Numbered from the stretch's first letter, positions 33,773 to 42,560 are shown. The stretch: DNA of 64,000 bases from Clostridia bacterium (GCA_017502085.1 JAFVVQ010000035.1:1-64000); one strand, 5' to 3'. Notes: generated by a model from the sequence alone, not told the origin. Translations and numbers: made by a program.

Positions 33773-34714
33773 TTATTTATTTTCGCTCAGACGCTTTTCA
33801 CGTTCTTTGAGGAATTCGGACTTTGCGGGAACAACGTAAGTGATACCCTTTTCAACAATCTCAAACGAAGTATCGGTTACAAATTTGCATTCACCGTCAA
33901 CATTGACTGCGGCGGGTTTTTCACTGTGGATAACAATTTTCTTTCCTCTTTTGAAGGTGGTTTCCTTCCAGTCGAGGTGTTCACCCCTCTTATAGATATT
34001 GAGAAGTGAAACAAGCTTGAGACGTGAAAATCCGCTCTTGACAAGAACAAAGTCGAGCAATCCGTCTTCGGGAAGAGCAAGAGGCGCCGCCTTGAAGCCA
34101 CCGCCGTACCAACGTGAATTTCCCGCAAAGCAGAAAAGAACGTCATCGGTTACGGTCTCGCCATCATCGATTGTATAAGTAAATCTGTTCTTGAATTTCT
34201 TTATGATTGCATAAAGGCAACCGATATAATATGCCCCTTCGCCCGTAACAAGGGGAAGCTTCTTGATTTTGCCCTGCATTGCGCAGACCTCGGCATCCAT
34301 ACCCATCGAGCACTGGTTGATAGCAATTTCGTCGCCGCACTTGATAACGTCGAATTCAACGGGAACACCGTTCACCTGATCATCAAGCTCGAGGAATTCA
34401 TCCTTCGTGCCGAAAAGACGGATAAAATCATTACCCGATCCGAGAGGAACAACGGCAACCTGAACGTTTTTGTAGCCGAATGCACCGTTGACTACCTCAT
34501 AAAGAGTACCGTCGCCGCCGCAGGCATAGAAACGGATTTCTTCACCGCTTTTTGCTCTTTCTCTGACGAATTCAATGCCGTCACCCTGAGCCTTGGTGAT
34601 ATAGATTTCACAGTCAAGAGCATATTTCTGGCACACTTCTTCAATTTTGGGTCTGATAAAGTTGAGTGCTTTGCCCTGACCTGCCGCAGGATTGATAATA
34701 AAAATATGTTTCAT
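33773..34714 (-). CDS. Diacylglycerol/lipid kinase family protein
   Basis: The 313-residue protein has the DagK/YegS catalytic fold. It opens with FIINPAAGQGKALNF, then ACGGDGTLYEVVNG (nucleotide-binding GGDGT, about residues 84-88), PLGSGNDFIRLFG, and a C-terminal beta-sandwich with PEDGLLDFVLV. It phosphorylates diacylglycerol or a related lipid with ATP, feeding phosphatidate back to lipid synthesis. AAAGGGCG precedes the ATG. It lies upstream of a phosphoesterase and a patatin in the same direction. Confidence 0.9.
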   Translation of the reverse strand: MKHIFIINPAAGQGKALNFIRPKIEEVCQKYALDCEIYITKAQGDGIEFVRERAKSGEEIRFYACGGDGTLYEVVNGAFGYKNVQVAVVPLGSGNDFIRLFGTKDEFLELDDQVNGVPVEFDVIKCGDEIAINQCSMGMDAEVCAMQGKIKKLPLVTGEGAYYIGCLYAIIKKFKNRFTYTIDDGETVTDDVLFCFAGNSRWYGGGFKAAPLALPEDGLLDFVLVKSGFSRLKLVSLLNIYKRGEHLDWKETTFKRGKKIVIHSEKPAAVNVDGECKFVTDTSFEIVEKGITYVVPAKSEFLKEREKRLSENK

Positions 34715-34733
34715 TTTTCTTCGCCCTTTCCGT

Positions 34734-35849
34734 TTATTTGAAATACATATAGAGCTGACATTTAATCATGCCGTTATATAATTTTCTGCGTTTATCGGCT
34801 TTTCTGCCGAATGCTTTTTCGAATTCCTCATCAGGGCTGATGATACTGTAAGACCATCCGTGTTTCTTCTCGAATGCCTTACCCATTGCGCCATAGATTT
34901 TTTCGCATTCCGAAAGCTCAAGAAGTCTTTCACCGTAGGGCGGATTGCAGATCAGCGTACCCTTTTCGGTAAGCGGCTTGAAATCAGCAACATCGCCGAG
35001 GCTGAAGTTCAGCTTTGAGCCGACACCCGCTCTGTGAGCGTTGATTTTAGCGATTTCAAGCGCCTTGGGGTCAATATCGGAACCGAAGCCCTCGAAATCA
35101 TCGCAGGGTCTCTCAAGGCTTCTCGCGCGTTCCCTCTCCTCATCCCAGACGTTTCTGGGAATAACGCCGAATCTCTCGGCAGAAAAGCTTCTGTTGAGAC
35201 CCGGAGCCTTGTTTGCCGCCATCATTGCGCCTTCAATCAGGATTGTTCCCGAACCGCACATAGGGTCATAAAGCTTGTGATAGGGTCTCAGATGAGAAAG
35301 ACTGCAGAGTGCCGCCGCAAGGGTTTCCTTGATGGGGGCATCATTAGCGTTCAGACGGTAGCCTCTCTTGTGGAGACCCACACCCGAGGTGTCGATAAGG
35401 AGAGAAACCTTATCCTTCATTATCGAAAACTGAATCTGATGAACGGGACCGGTTTCCTCAAACCAGCTGATTGAATATTTTGATTTAAGCCTCTCAACAA
35501 CCGCTTTCTTGATGATCGCCTGACAGTCACGGGTGCTGAAAAGAGCAGAATTGATTGAATAACCTTTTACGGGGAAGGCATCAAGTGAACCGATCCACTC
35601 TTCCCACGGAAGAGCTTTTGTACCCTGAAAAAGCTCCTCAAAACTTCTTGCCTCAAACGAACCGACGAGAATCTGCACTCTCTCGGAAAATCTTGAACAG
35701 ATATTGACTCGGGCAAGAATATTTTCATCACCGCTGAAAAGGACTCTGCCGTTTTCGCTGACAACGTTTTCCGCGCCGAATTCCCTGAGTTCACCCGCAA
35801 TAAGCGACTCCATACCGAGGAGGCAAGGAATGACAAAATTAATCTTCAT
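34734..35849 (-). CDS. THUMP-domain SAM-dependent RNA methyltransferase (RlmL/YpsC-like)
   Basis: The ATG at 35849 follows GCAGGAGAAG. Residues about 1-155 form a ferredoxin-like plus THUMP RNA-binding part. The Rossmann methyltransferase follows, with DPMCGSGTILIEGAMMA (about 190-206) and the catalytic CNPPYGERL (about 304-312). This matches the YpsC/RlmL group that makes m2G in 23S rRNA. The 371-residue length is typical of Bacillota homologues. Confidence 0.88.
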   Translation of the reverse strand: MKINFVIPCLLGMESLIAGELREFGAENVVSENGRVLFSGDENILARVNICSRFSERVQILVGSFEARSFEELFQGTKALPWEEWIGSLDAFPVKGYSINSALFSTRDCQAIIKKAVVERLKSKYSISWFEETGPVHQIQFSIMKDKVSLLIDTSGVGLHKRGYRLNANDAPIKETLAAALCSLSHLRPYHKLYDPMCGSGTILIEGAMMAANKAPGLNRSFSAERFGVIPRNVWDEERERARSLERPCDDFEGFGSDIDPKALEIAKINAHRAGVGSKLNFSLGDVADFKPLTEKGTLICNPPYGERLLELSECEKIYGAMGKAFEKKHGWSYSIISPDEEFEKAFGRKADKRRKLYNGMIKCQLYMYFK

Positions 35850-35885
35850 TAAACTTCTCCTGCTAAACAAAGTTTTTATCCATAT

Positions 35886-35913
35886 AAAAGGCGGGAACCC
35901 TGAGATTCCCGCC
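35886..35913 (-). terminator. Terminator of hpf
   Basis: GGCGGGAA pairs with TTCCCGCC, followed by TTTTAT on the minus strand. Confidence 0.8.
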
Positions 35914-35944
35914 CGAATTATCTTTTTATAACCGCCCCGACGGA

Positions 35945-36475
35945 TTATTCAACCTCGGGAGAAATGAGGCCGTAACCTGCGTCTGCGCGTCTGTAAACAA
36001 CATTGATTTCACCGTTCTCCTCATTGAGAAAAACGTAGAACTGATGGCCGAGAAGATTCATCTGGAGAATAGCCTCTTCAACCGACTGCGGCTTGAGAAT
36101 AACAGTTTTGCTTCTCACAAGCTCATACTCGACTTCTTCCGATACAGCTTCAGCTTCATCAGCAAATGCATCAAAGTTGCCTGAGCGCAGTTTCTTTTCA
36201 ATGCGTGTTTTGTTTTTTCTGATCTGTCTGATAAGGGTGTCAACACATTTGTCAAGAGCTTCGTTCATATTTTCCGCTCTTTCCTGAGACCTGAAAATCA
36301 TTCCGTTATTATTGACGGTGATTTCGACGGTTTGTGATGACTTTTCAACAGTTACCGTTACCTTAGCCTCTGCCTCGGCGCCGAAGAATTTCTCGATTTT
36401 TGCGAGTTTCTTTTCAGCATGTTCCTTGAAAGAGTCTCTGGGTGAGCATTTACGCCCTGTAATTGTGATTTTCAT
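35945..36475 (-). CDS. hpf: Ribosome hibernation promoting factor, long form
   Basis: The ATG at 36475 follows AAAGGGGATGA. The 176-residue protein has the S30AE/HPF N-domain (KITITGRKCSPRDSFKEHAEKKLAKIEKFF to about residue 100) and a C-terminal dimerisation domain (about 118-176). It pairs 70S ribosomes into inactive 100S dimers in stationary phase. The minus strand carries an extended -10 (TGCTACAAT) and a GAGGA/TCCTC hairpin in the leader. Confidence 0.95.
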   Translation of the reverse strand: MKITITGRKCSPRDSFKEHAEKKLAKIEKFFGAEAEAKVTVTVEKSSQTVEITVNNNGMIFRSQERAENMNEALDKCVDTLIRQIRKNKTRIEKKLRSGNFDAFADEAEAVSEEVEYELVRSKTVILKPQSVEEAILQMNLLGHQFYVFLNEENGEINVVYRRADAGYGLISPEVE

Positions 36476-36614
36476 ATAGTCATCCCCTTTATTTAGCATC
36501 GAGGAGTTTATCCTCAACCATATTGTAGCATATATACACAAAAAAATAAAGAGTTTTTTGAAATTTTTAATTAATTTCTATAAAAAATTCACAATTCAGT
36601 AATTTTCTGAGGGC

Positions 36615-37457
36615 TCAGACGATTGTTGATTCGTGCCTTGTCACGTGACAGCCCACATTGACGGCTACGGGCAAGCCTGCAATATGGGTGGGTCGGGCTT
36701 CTATCATAACGGCAAGGGCGGTTGTTTTTCCGCCGAAACCCTGAGGCCCGATATCAAGCATATTAACTTTTTCGAGAATCTCTTTTTCCATTGATGAATA
36801 GAATTCATCGGGATTTGCTTCACTGATGCTTCTGCAAAGAGCGGTTTTCGCCATCAGCGCACATTGCTCAAACGTGCCGCCGATACCGACACCCAGCACC
36901 ATCGGAGGGCAGGGATTGCTGCCTGCGGTTTTTGCAACACCGACAACGTAATCGATGATATCCTCTCTTGTTGCGGCGGGAGTGAACATTCTCAGTGCAC
37001 TCATATTCTCGCTGCCGAAACCTTTGGGCGCAACAGTAATTTTAACCTTGTCTCCGTCAACGATTTTGGTATGAATAACTGCGGGAGTATTGTCGCCTGT
37101 GTTGACTCTGCGCAGAGGATCGCCGACAACTGAGCAACGCAGATAGCCTTCGGTATATCCCCTTGCAACGCCTTTATTGACAGCAGCCTCAAAGCTGCCG
37201 CCGACAAAATGCACGTCCTGTCCGATTTCAGCAAAGACAACCGCCATCCCCGTATCCTGACAAACGGGAATATCGAGTTCTCTCGCAGACTGCATATTCT
37301 CCTTAAGCGTATTCATAATGCTTTTCGGGAGCTCACACACTTCGCACTCGGCGCAGTCACATATTCTTTTTTCAAGGTCAAGGGGCAGAATCTTATTTGC
37401 GCTGATGCACAAATCCCTGACAGCCTGCTCCACTGCGGAAACGTTGACCTCTCTCAT
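36615..37457 (-). CDS. Class I fumarate hydratase, alpha subunit
   Basis: The ATG at 37457 follows CAGGAGG. The 280-residue protein matches the alpha (FumA N-terminal/TtdA-type) subunit of the iron-sulfur fumarases. CQDTGMAVVF (Cys near 64), TGDNTPAVIH, GSNPCPPMVLGVGIGG and TRHESTIV-type segments hold the three cluster cysteines. The enzyme hydrates fumarate to malate, or tartrate in a related family. The beta subunit that normally follows is missing here; hpf comes next. The beta subunit may lie elsewhere. Confidence 0.88.
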   Translation of the reverse strand: MREVNVSAVEQAVRDLCISANKILPLDLEKRICDCAECEVCELPKSIMNTLKENMQSARELDIPVCQDTGMAVVFAEIGQDVHFVGGSFEAAVNKGVARGYTEGYLRCSVVGDPLRRVNTGDNTPAVIHTKIVDGDKVKITVAPKGFGSENMSALRMFTPAATREDIIDYVVGVAKTAGSNPCPPMVLGVGIGGTFEQCALMAKTALCRSISEANPDEFYSSMEKEILEKVNMLDIGPQGFGGKTTALAVMIEARPTHIAGLPVAVNVGCHVTRHESTIV

Positions 37458-37471
37458 AATTTGCCTCCTGC

Positions 37472-37498
37472 AAAAAAACAGGGGGCATATGCCCCCGT
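37472..37498 (-). terminator. Terminator of the yab block
   Basis: GGGGGCATATGCCCCC palindrome followed by a seven-T run on the minus strand. Confidence 0.85.
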
Positions 37499-37512
37499 AT
37501 CTGATAAGTAAC

Positions 37513-38013
37513 TTACTGCTTTGAGCCTCTGCGTGAATAGCCCATACTGCCTCTCTTGGAATCAACTCTCTTGAGCGCAGTCTGCTTTTCTTCGCTCTGC
37601 TTCTTGAACGATGCAATCATATCGTCAAGTGACATCTTTTCGCCGCTTGCGGGTGCATCGGATTTTTGACCGTTCCAAACGTTGGGAGCGGGTCTTCTTT
37701 CAGCTCTGGGGCGCTGCGGTCTCTGTTGCTGAGGTTGACGCGGCTCTCTTTCTCTGTCTTTATCTCTTTCTTTAGGCTGATCGTTGAGTTTTCTGATTGA
37801 AAGACTGATTTTGCCTTCGGGAGAAACTGTGAGCACCTTTGCTTTCACTTCCTGACCGACTGCAAGATGTTCTTTGATATCCTTGACATAGTTGGGAGCA
37901 ACCTCGGAAATATGAATCATACCCGTTTTGCCGCCCTCGAGCTCAACAAATGCACCGAAATCGGTTAAGCCTGTAACCTTGCCGCTGACTATTACGCCTT
38001 CTTCAATTTGCAT
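37513..38013 (-). CDS. yabR: S1-domain RNA-binding protein (YabR-like)
   Basis: The 166-residue protein begins with one S1 domain (GVIVSGKVTGLTDFGAFVELEGGKTGMIHISEV to about residue 72). A basic, Gln/Pro/Arg-rich disordered tail follows. It occupies the place of yabR after divIC, as in Bacillus subtilis. Its role is in RNA or ribosome binding; the precise function is unknown. Confidence 0.88.
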   Translation of the reverse strand: MQIEEGVIVSGKVTGLTDFGAFVELEGGKTGMIHISEVAPNYVKDIKEHLAVGQEVKAKVLTVSPEGKISLSIRKLNDQPKERDKDREREPRQPQQQRPQRPRAERRPAPNVWNGQKSDAPASGEKMSLDDMIASFKKQSEEKQTALKRVDSKRGSMGYSRRGSKQ

Positions 38014-38066
38014 ACGATAAGAAATCCTTCCATTTTAAATAAATATATTTTGCGATTCACGGATTA

Positions 38067-38360
38067 TCAGTCCGTTGAATCGTAGTATACTCTTTCATCG
38101 GGCAACGCATAGCCGTATTCCTCTCTTGCGATGCGGTCGATATTTTCCTCTTCGTTGCCGTTTTCGATTCTTGCCTCAAGCTCGGCATTTTCCTGAATCA
38201 TCTGCTGATGAGTCAGAGAGAGAGTTTCGTTGATATCCTGCTGAGCCTTTACCTTGATCTGAAGGCTGACGATGGTTGCAACAAAATAGATCATCAACGC
38301 ACACAGGAGCACAGCAAGGATGATGCTTCTCTTTCTTTCTTTGATTTTTCCAACTGCCAT
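38067..38360 (-). CDS. divIC: Septum formation initiator DivIC/FtsB family
   Basis: The ATG at 38360 follows GAGGGTAAAG. The 97-residue protein has a short cytosolic basic start, one membrane helix (IILAVLLCALMIYFVATIVSL, about 12-32) and a coiled coil (about 33-72), then IARE.YGYALPDERVY. It belongs to the FtsL-DivIB-DivIC complex that activates septal peptidoglycan synthesis. It is found between yabQ and yabR, as in Bacillus. Confidence 0.9.
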   Translation of the reverse strand: MAVGKIKERKRSIILAVLLCALMIYFVATIVSLQIKVKAQQDINETLSLTHQQMIQENAELEARIENGNEEENIDRIAREEYGYALPDERVYYDSTD

Positions 38361-38419
38361 AACTTTACCCTTTACCCTCATTAAATTATAATTATAGAAA
38401 TAACTATAAAGATTATACA

Positions 38420-38887
38420 CTATACATTTATATTTTTGCAAGATGTATTTTTATTTTTTATCTGTTTTTTTGAGCTTTTTTTGATAAATTTCAAGGATTT
38501 TTTCTGCAACTGCACGATTTTTCCAAAAATGAAGGCAAACGGTCTGAAAATCAATCGTATCAACCGTCTGATGCCGCTGACAGCAACCGCACTCACCCTC
38601 ATCGCAAGAACACCGAAAGAAAAATAATAAATCATCCAGCCCAGCACCTCTCCCAGAACGGTATAAATCCGCAAATTGCCCTCATCCGTTACCAGGACAA
38701 AGAAAAAGCTGAGAATTCCGCAAACAAAGAAATAGAGAAAATCCATAACCGCAACGAACGGTTTTGCATCCGAAACAGCCAACCTCACTATGCGGAAAAC
38801 ATCATAGAGGATTCCGAGGAGAAATCCGAATCCGAGTGAATAAAAAAAGCGGCTCACCTGAAAAGATATTCCGTGAAGATATTCCAT
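38420..38887 (-). CDS. yabQ: Spore cortex protein YabQ
   Basis: The 155-residue protein has four hydrophobic segments and the family start QVSRFFYSLGFGFLLGILYDVFRIVRLA. YabQ works in the outer forespore membrane and is needed for the spore cortex. It starts immediately after yabP (adjacent stop and ATG), so the two are coupled. The Lys-rich C-terminus is typical. Confidence 0.92.
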   Translation of the reverse strand: MEYLHGISFQVSRFFYSLGFGFLLGILYDVFRIVRLAVSDAKPFVAVMDFLYFFVCGILSFFFVLVTDEGNLRIYTVLGEVLGWMIYYFSFGVLAMRVSAVAVSGIRRLIRLIFRPFAFIFGKIVQLQKKSLKFIKKSSKKQIKNKNTSCKNINV

Positions 38888-39169
38888 TTACCTGAACACC
38901 CTGCTGAAAAATCCGCCTTTCTGCATCGGCTCCTGCGAATAAATCAGCGCAGATATGTTACCCTCAACCGTCAACTCCCCCACTTCAACGCTCAGACGGT
39001 TAATATGCAGATCAGATCCTCTGACAGTCAGTTCACCCAGATCGGTAAAAACAACAACGGTCTCCTCATCAAAACTGTCCACGTCGGAAACTCCCGAAAC
39101 CGTCAACAGCCGTCTGTCTTCAAGCACCAGATTATGCGGAACGGCAGACATTTTCTTTTCTTCAGCCAT
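38888..39169 (-). CDS. yabP: Sporulation protein YabP
   Basis: The 93-residue protein matches YabP: HNLVLEDRRLLTVSGVSDVDSFDEETVVVFTDLGELTVRGSDLHI with a C-terminal FFSRVF. It acts with YabQ in cortex formation. Its GGGAGG ribosome binding site is within the 3' arm of a stable hairpin (39172-39223), so translation or transcription is likely to be conditional. Confidence 0.93.
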   Translation of the reverse strand: MAEEKKMSAVPHNLVLEDRRLLTVSGVSDVDSFDEETVVVFTDLGELTVRGSDLHINRLSVEVGELTVEGNISALIYSQEPMQKGGFFSRVFR

Positions 39170-39171
39170 AT

Positions 39172-39223
39172 AAAAAGCCTCCCTTTTTCAGATATCAGTA
39201 AATGATATGCCGAGGGAGGCTTT
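39172..39223 (-). promoter_or_regulatory. Hairpin covering the yabP ribosome binding site
   Basis: On the minus strand GCCTCCC pairs with GGGAGGC, with an inner ATATCA/TGATAT stem, followed by five T directly before the yabP ATG. It can act as a terminator for rqcP, and the 3' arm is also the yabP Shine-Dalgarno sequence. Confidence 0.65.
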
Positions 39224-39232
39224 AATATTCTG

Positions 39233-39472
39233 TTACAGCGCTCTGAACATCAGTGCCGCAGATTCCTTTGTTGCGTGTTCTGAAACGTTGAGCACCTCAA
39301 AACGGCTTGTGTTACTGCCGAAAGTAATTTCGATAATGTCTCCGACCTTCACGTCATAAGACGCTCTTGCAACCTTGCCGTTGACCGTGACGTGCTTTGC
39401 ATCGCAAGCTTCGTTGGCAACCGTTCTTCTTTTGATGATTCTTGAAACCTTGAGATATTTATCGAGTCTCAT
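39233..39472 (-). CDS. rqcP: S4-domain RNA-binding protein RqcP (YabO)
   Basis: The 79-residue single S4 domain protein (MRLDKYLKVSRIIKRRTVANEACDAKHVTVNGK) is full length. RqcP helps RqcH add alanine tails to peptides on stalled 50S subunits in bacterial ribosome quality control. It lies between hup and yabP, its conserved place in Bacillota. Confidence 0.93.
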   Translation of the reverse strand: MRLDKYLKVSRIIKRRTVANEACDAKHVTVNGKVARASYDVKVGDIIEITFGSNTSRFEVLNVSEHATKESAALMFRAL

Positions 39473-39487
39473 TATATCCTCCGATAA

Positions 39488-39513
39488 GCAAAAGGCTGCC
39501 CGTTAAGGCAGCC
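39488..39513 (-). terminator. Terminator of the HU gene
   Basis: GGCTGCC pairs with GGCAGCC around TTAACG, followed by TTTTGCTT on the minus strand. Confidence 0.8.
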
Positions 39514-39532
39514 CTGAAAATTGAAATTCAGA

Positions 39533-39808
39533 TTACTTGGAAACCTTATCCTTGAGAGCAGCGCCTGCCTTGAAAGCGGGAACCTTTGTAGCTGCAACTG
39601 TGATTGTTTCGCCTGTTCTGGGGTTGCGGGCAGCTTTTTCAGCGCGCTCACGAACTTCAAATGTGCCGAAGCCGATAAGCTGAACCTTTTCACCTGCTGC
39701 AAGAGCATCTGTGATAGCTGCAACAACAGCGTTAACTGCCTTTTCAGCGCACTTCTTTTCAATACCTTCTGCCTTAGCAATTGCGTTTACGAGTTCTGTC
39801 TTATTCAT
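39533..39808 (-). CDS. hup: HU-family DNA-binding protein
   Basis: The 91-residue histone-like protein has the complete HU fold. MNKTELVNAIAKAEG starts the helices, then GFGTFEVRERAEKAARNPRTGETI forms the DNA-binding arms with Arg/Pro-Arg-Asn-Pro-type tip residues, and PAFKAGAALKDKVS closes. It bends and compacts DNA. GGAGAAG precedes the ATG. Confidence 0.96.
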   Translation of the reverse strand: MNKTELVNAIAKAEGIEKKCAEKAVNAVVAAITDALAAGEKVQLIGFGTFEVRERAEKAARNPRTGETITVAATKVPAFKAGAALKDKVSK

Positions 39809-39863
39809 GTTTCTTCTCCATTCTTTTGGTTTTTATATTTACAAATACCGAAGTATTCATAAT

Positions 39864-40670
39864 TCAGTTATTATCTGCAGCGGCCTTGACCTCATCCCAG
39901 AGTGCATCAAGCACATCGATGGAAGAAGTTTTCATATCAATGCCGCGCTCGTTTGCAAGTTTCTCAACCTGTGTAAATCTTGCAAGAAACTTATCGTTTG
40001 CCGAAGCGAGGGATTCTTCTGCATCGACCCTGATGAATCTTGAAACGTTCACCGCCGAAAAAAGAACATCACCGAGTTCTTCGTAAGCATTTTCGGAATC
40101 TTTGTTGGCAATCGCCTCACGGAGCTCCGCAATTTCTTCCTCAAGCTTATCGAGAGCACCGCCGACATCAGTCCAGTCGAATCCGATATCAGCCGCCTTT
40201 TTCTGGAGCTTGGTCGCACGCATCAGCGCGGGAAGTTCACGGGGAACGGAAAACATCGATTCAGAGGTGGTTTTCTGACCCTTGGTCTGCCTTTTGATGG
40301 CATCCCAGTTTGTGAGAACCTCCTCAACTCCGTCAACCGTTACGTCACCGAAAACATGGGGATGGCGGATAATCAACTTCTTGCATACGCCGTCGGTAAC
40401 GGAATCAAAGTTAAAAGTACCTTTTTCCGTTTCCATCTGCGAATGAAGAACAATCTGCATCAGCAGATCTCCGAGTTCTTCGCAGAGAAGCTCATTATCG
40501 CATTTGTTTATTGCTTCGATAACCTCGTAAGATTCTTCAATCAGATTCTTTTTGATACTCTCGTGAGTCTGCTCGGCATCCCACGGACAGCCGCCGGGTG
40601 CCCTGAGAATTCTGATTATTTCTGTCAGGTCTTGCATATTATAGCAAGATTTGAAATTAAAATCAACCAT
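39864..40670 (-). CDS. mazG: Nucleoside triphosphate pyrophosphohydrolase MazG
   Basis: The 268-residue protein has two MazG domains. The first starts LRAPGGCPWDAEQTHESIKKNLIEESYEVIEAI with EELGDLLMQIVLHS; the second has KLEEEIAELREAI and YEELGDVLFSAVNVSRF. It hydrolyses NTPs and dNTPs to monophosphates and PPi, which clears damaged nucleotides. The ATG at 40670 follows CGGAGAAG. It takes the place of yabN after the flippase. Confidence 0.95.
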   Translation of the reverse strand: MVDFNFKSCYNMQDLTEIIRILRAPGGCPWDAEQTHESIKKNLIEESYEVIEAINKCDNELLCEELGDLLMQIVLHSQMETEKGTFNFDSVTDGVCKKLIIRHPHVFGDVTVDGVEEVLTNWDAIKRQTKGQKTTSESMFSVPRELPALMRATKLQKKAADIGFDWTDVGGALDKLEEEIAELREAIANKDSENAYEELGDVLFSAVNVSRFIRVDAEESLASANDKFLARFTQVEKLANERGIDMKTSSIDVLDALWDEVKAAADNN

Positions 40671-40704
40671 TATTTTTCTTCTCCGGAAAAGTTCGAGTTT
40701 TATT

Positions 40705-42534
40705 TTAACCTAAAAGTCCGTATTTTTCAAGGGTTTTTGCAATTTTTTCTCCTTTTGGAAGCACAATTACGTCCTCACGGGCAAGTCCTTTTATAAGAAG
40801 GAGCGAAATCGCATAGACGATTACGGCGAGAATCACTGAAATACCAACCGATACCGTACCCATATTGAGAATGCTCTCGGATGTATCTGCGGGGAAGATT
40901 CTGTTGAGGAGTGCATTTGAAGCAAATGCAGTTACACCGCAGAGAGCCGCGCAAACAAAGGGTTTGGCAAAAACTGAAAGCCAGTTAATCTTAACCTTCG
41001 CAACCTTGATGAGCGAAACGAGATTGCAGGTTACGATCACAACGTAGAAAAGGATTGTGCCCGCAACCGCGCCGTAAACATTGAATTTGGGATTTCCGAC
41101 AAGAATGAAATTACAGGTGAGCTTGCAGATTGCACCGACAACAACTGATTTGACGGGAATATCCGTTCTGCCGATTGCCTGAAGCATATTCGTGACGGGA
41201 GTCGAAATCGCCATTATAAAGGTAGCAAGACCGTAGGCAATCATAATCGGAGCAACTACGGAGATAGCATCAGAGCTCTGACCTCTGCCGTAGATAACGG
41301 TGAGAATCGGAGTTGCAAGAGAAGCCATACCGATACCTGCGGGAAGTGCAATAAGCATACCGATACGGATAACGGTTTCGATTGTTGAACGAACGTTGGT
41401 TTTATCCTTGACTGCCCATGCCGCCGCAAGAGCAGGAAGAGCACTTACGCCGAGCTGAACGGTGATTGTGGGAACAAGATTCCTGAAGTCGAGAGCCATA
41501 CCGTATGAACCCCAAAGATATTTTACAACTTCCTCTTTGTTGGCAATATCAAGTCTCGAAAGGCTGACCGCCTTGGTAATTGCAGACTCGTGCATTGATA
41601 CAACGGCATTGAAATCGGTCTCGAGGGCCGTTGCGAGTCTTGCCTGAATGGTGACCGTATCGATAAGGTTTGTTATGTTTAAGATCAGCGCACTGACAAC
41701 CATGGGAATCGCTATCCTAATCATTTCCTTTGCGAGAACGGTGCCTTCGGCAGATTTGGGAGAGTTGACGAGCTGGACTCTCGTGAAACCGTCACCCTTG
41801 ATTTTATAATAAATCATCAGGAAGAGAGTACTTGCGATTGAACCGATTGTTACACCGAGAACCGCACCCGCAGCAGCAAGAGGAGTGATAACGCTGTTGG
41901 CTTCGGTAAGACTTGTTACGGTTGTGCCGTAGACGGTTGCACTGACGTTGCCCGTGGCGAGCATTCCCGAATCATACTGACTCAGACCCGATGAAACAAT
42001 GAGTTTTGCAAGAAGAAGACCGACAACGAGTTTGCCGAGAGCTTCGATAACCTGAGAAGTTGCCGTGGGCGACATATTGCGTAAGCCCTCATAATATCCT
42101 CTGTAAGCCGACATATAACAGCAGAAAAAGATTGACGGAGCAACACAGAGAACAGCCGGCAGGCTCTTACTGCTGACACCCTCAACGAAATGAGTATAGG
42201 GATATGCCGCAAGAAGAAGCACTGCAGTACCGACCGTACCGACGATAAGGAAGATTCTCTGCGACACCTTGAAGACGCCTCTTGCCTCTCTGTAACGGTC
42301 AAGAGCAACGTTTTCAGCAACCATTCTTGAAACGGCAACGGGAAGACCCGCCATCGAAATAGCAAAAATGGGTGTATAAACCTCATACGCAGAACTGAAA
42401 TAACCTCTGCCGACACTGCCTATAAGGTCGGTCAGCGGAATTTTAAACAATACGCCGATCATCTTAACGAGCAAAACGGCAAACATAAGAACCATCGCAC
42501 CGTTAAGCACCGATTGTTTCTTTGCTGAAGCCAC
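40705..42534 (-). CDS. SpoVB/YabM-type polysaccharide (lipid) flippase, MOP superfamily
   Basis: The 609-residue protein has about 14 hydrophobic segments. It begins AKKQSVLNGAMVLMFAVLLVKMIGVLFKIPLTDLIG, the typical SpoVB/MurJ-like start, and has GRGYFSSAYEVYTPIFAISMAGLPVAVSRMVAE. It likely moves lipid-linked cell-wall or spore-cortex precursors across the membrane. The GTG at 42534 follows AGGAG at 10 bp. A GTG at 42564 overlaps the upstream stop (GTGA) but lacks a spaced ribosome binding site, so both starts remain possible. It is followed by mazG, as yabM-yabN in Bacillus. Confidence 0.87.
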   Translation of the reverse strand: MASAKKQSVLNGAMVLMFAVLLVKMIGVLFKIPLTDLIGSVGRGYFSSAYEVYTPIFAISMAGLPVAVSRMVAENVALDRYREARGVFKVSQRIFLIVGTVGTAVLLLAAYPYTHFVEGVSSKSLPAVLCVAPSIFFCCYMSAYRGYYEGLRNMSPTATSQVIEALGKLVVGLLLAKLIVSSGLSQYDSGMLATGNVSATVYGTTVTSLTEANSVITPLAAAGAVLGVTIGSIASTLFLMIYYKIKGDGFTRVQLVNSPKSAEGTVLAKEMIRIAIPMVVSALILNITNLIDTVTIQARLATALETDFNAVVSMHESAITKAVSLSRLDIANKEEVVKYLWGSYGMALDFRNLVPTITVQLGVSALPALAAAWAVKDKTNVRSTIETVIRIGMLIALPAGIGMASLATPILTVIYGRGQSSDAISVVAPIMIAYGLATFIMAISTPVTNMLQAIGRTDIPVKSVVVGAICKLTCNFILVGNPKFNVYGAVAGTILFYVVIVTCNLVSLIKVAKVKINWLSVFAKPFVCAALCGVTAFASNALLNRIFPADTSESILNMGTVSVGISVILAVIVYAISLLLIKGLAREDVIVLPKGEKIAKTLEKYGLLG

Positions 42535-42560
42535 AGGGCTCACTCTCCTTTTTATGATTT

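Noticed and set aside
40600..40680. TTGATT-17-TATAAT promoter inside the first codons of mazG
   Set aside because: The -10 lies within the coding sequence and would yield a leaderless or truncated MazG. Homologues have a similar N-terminus, so the match is likely coincidental.
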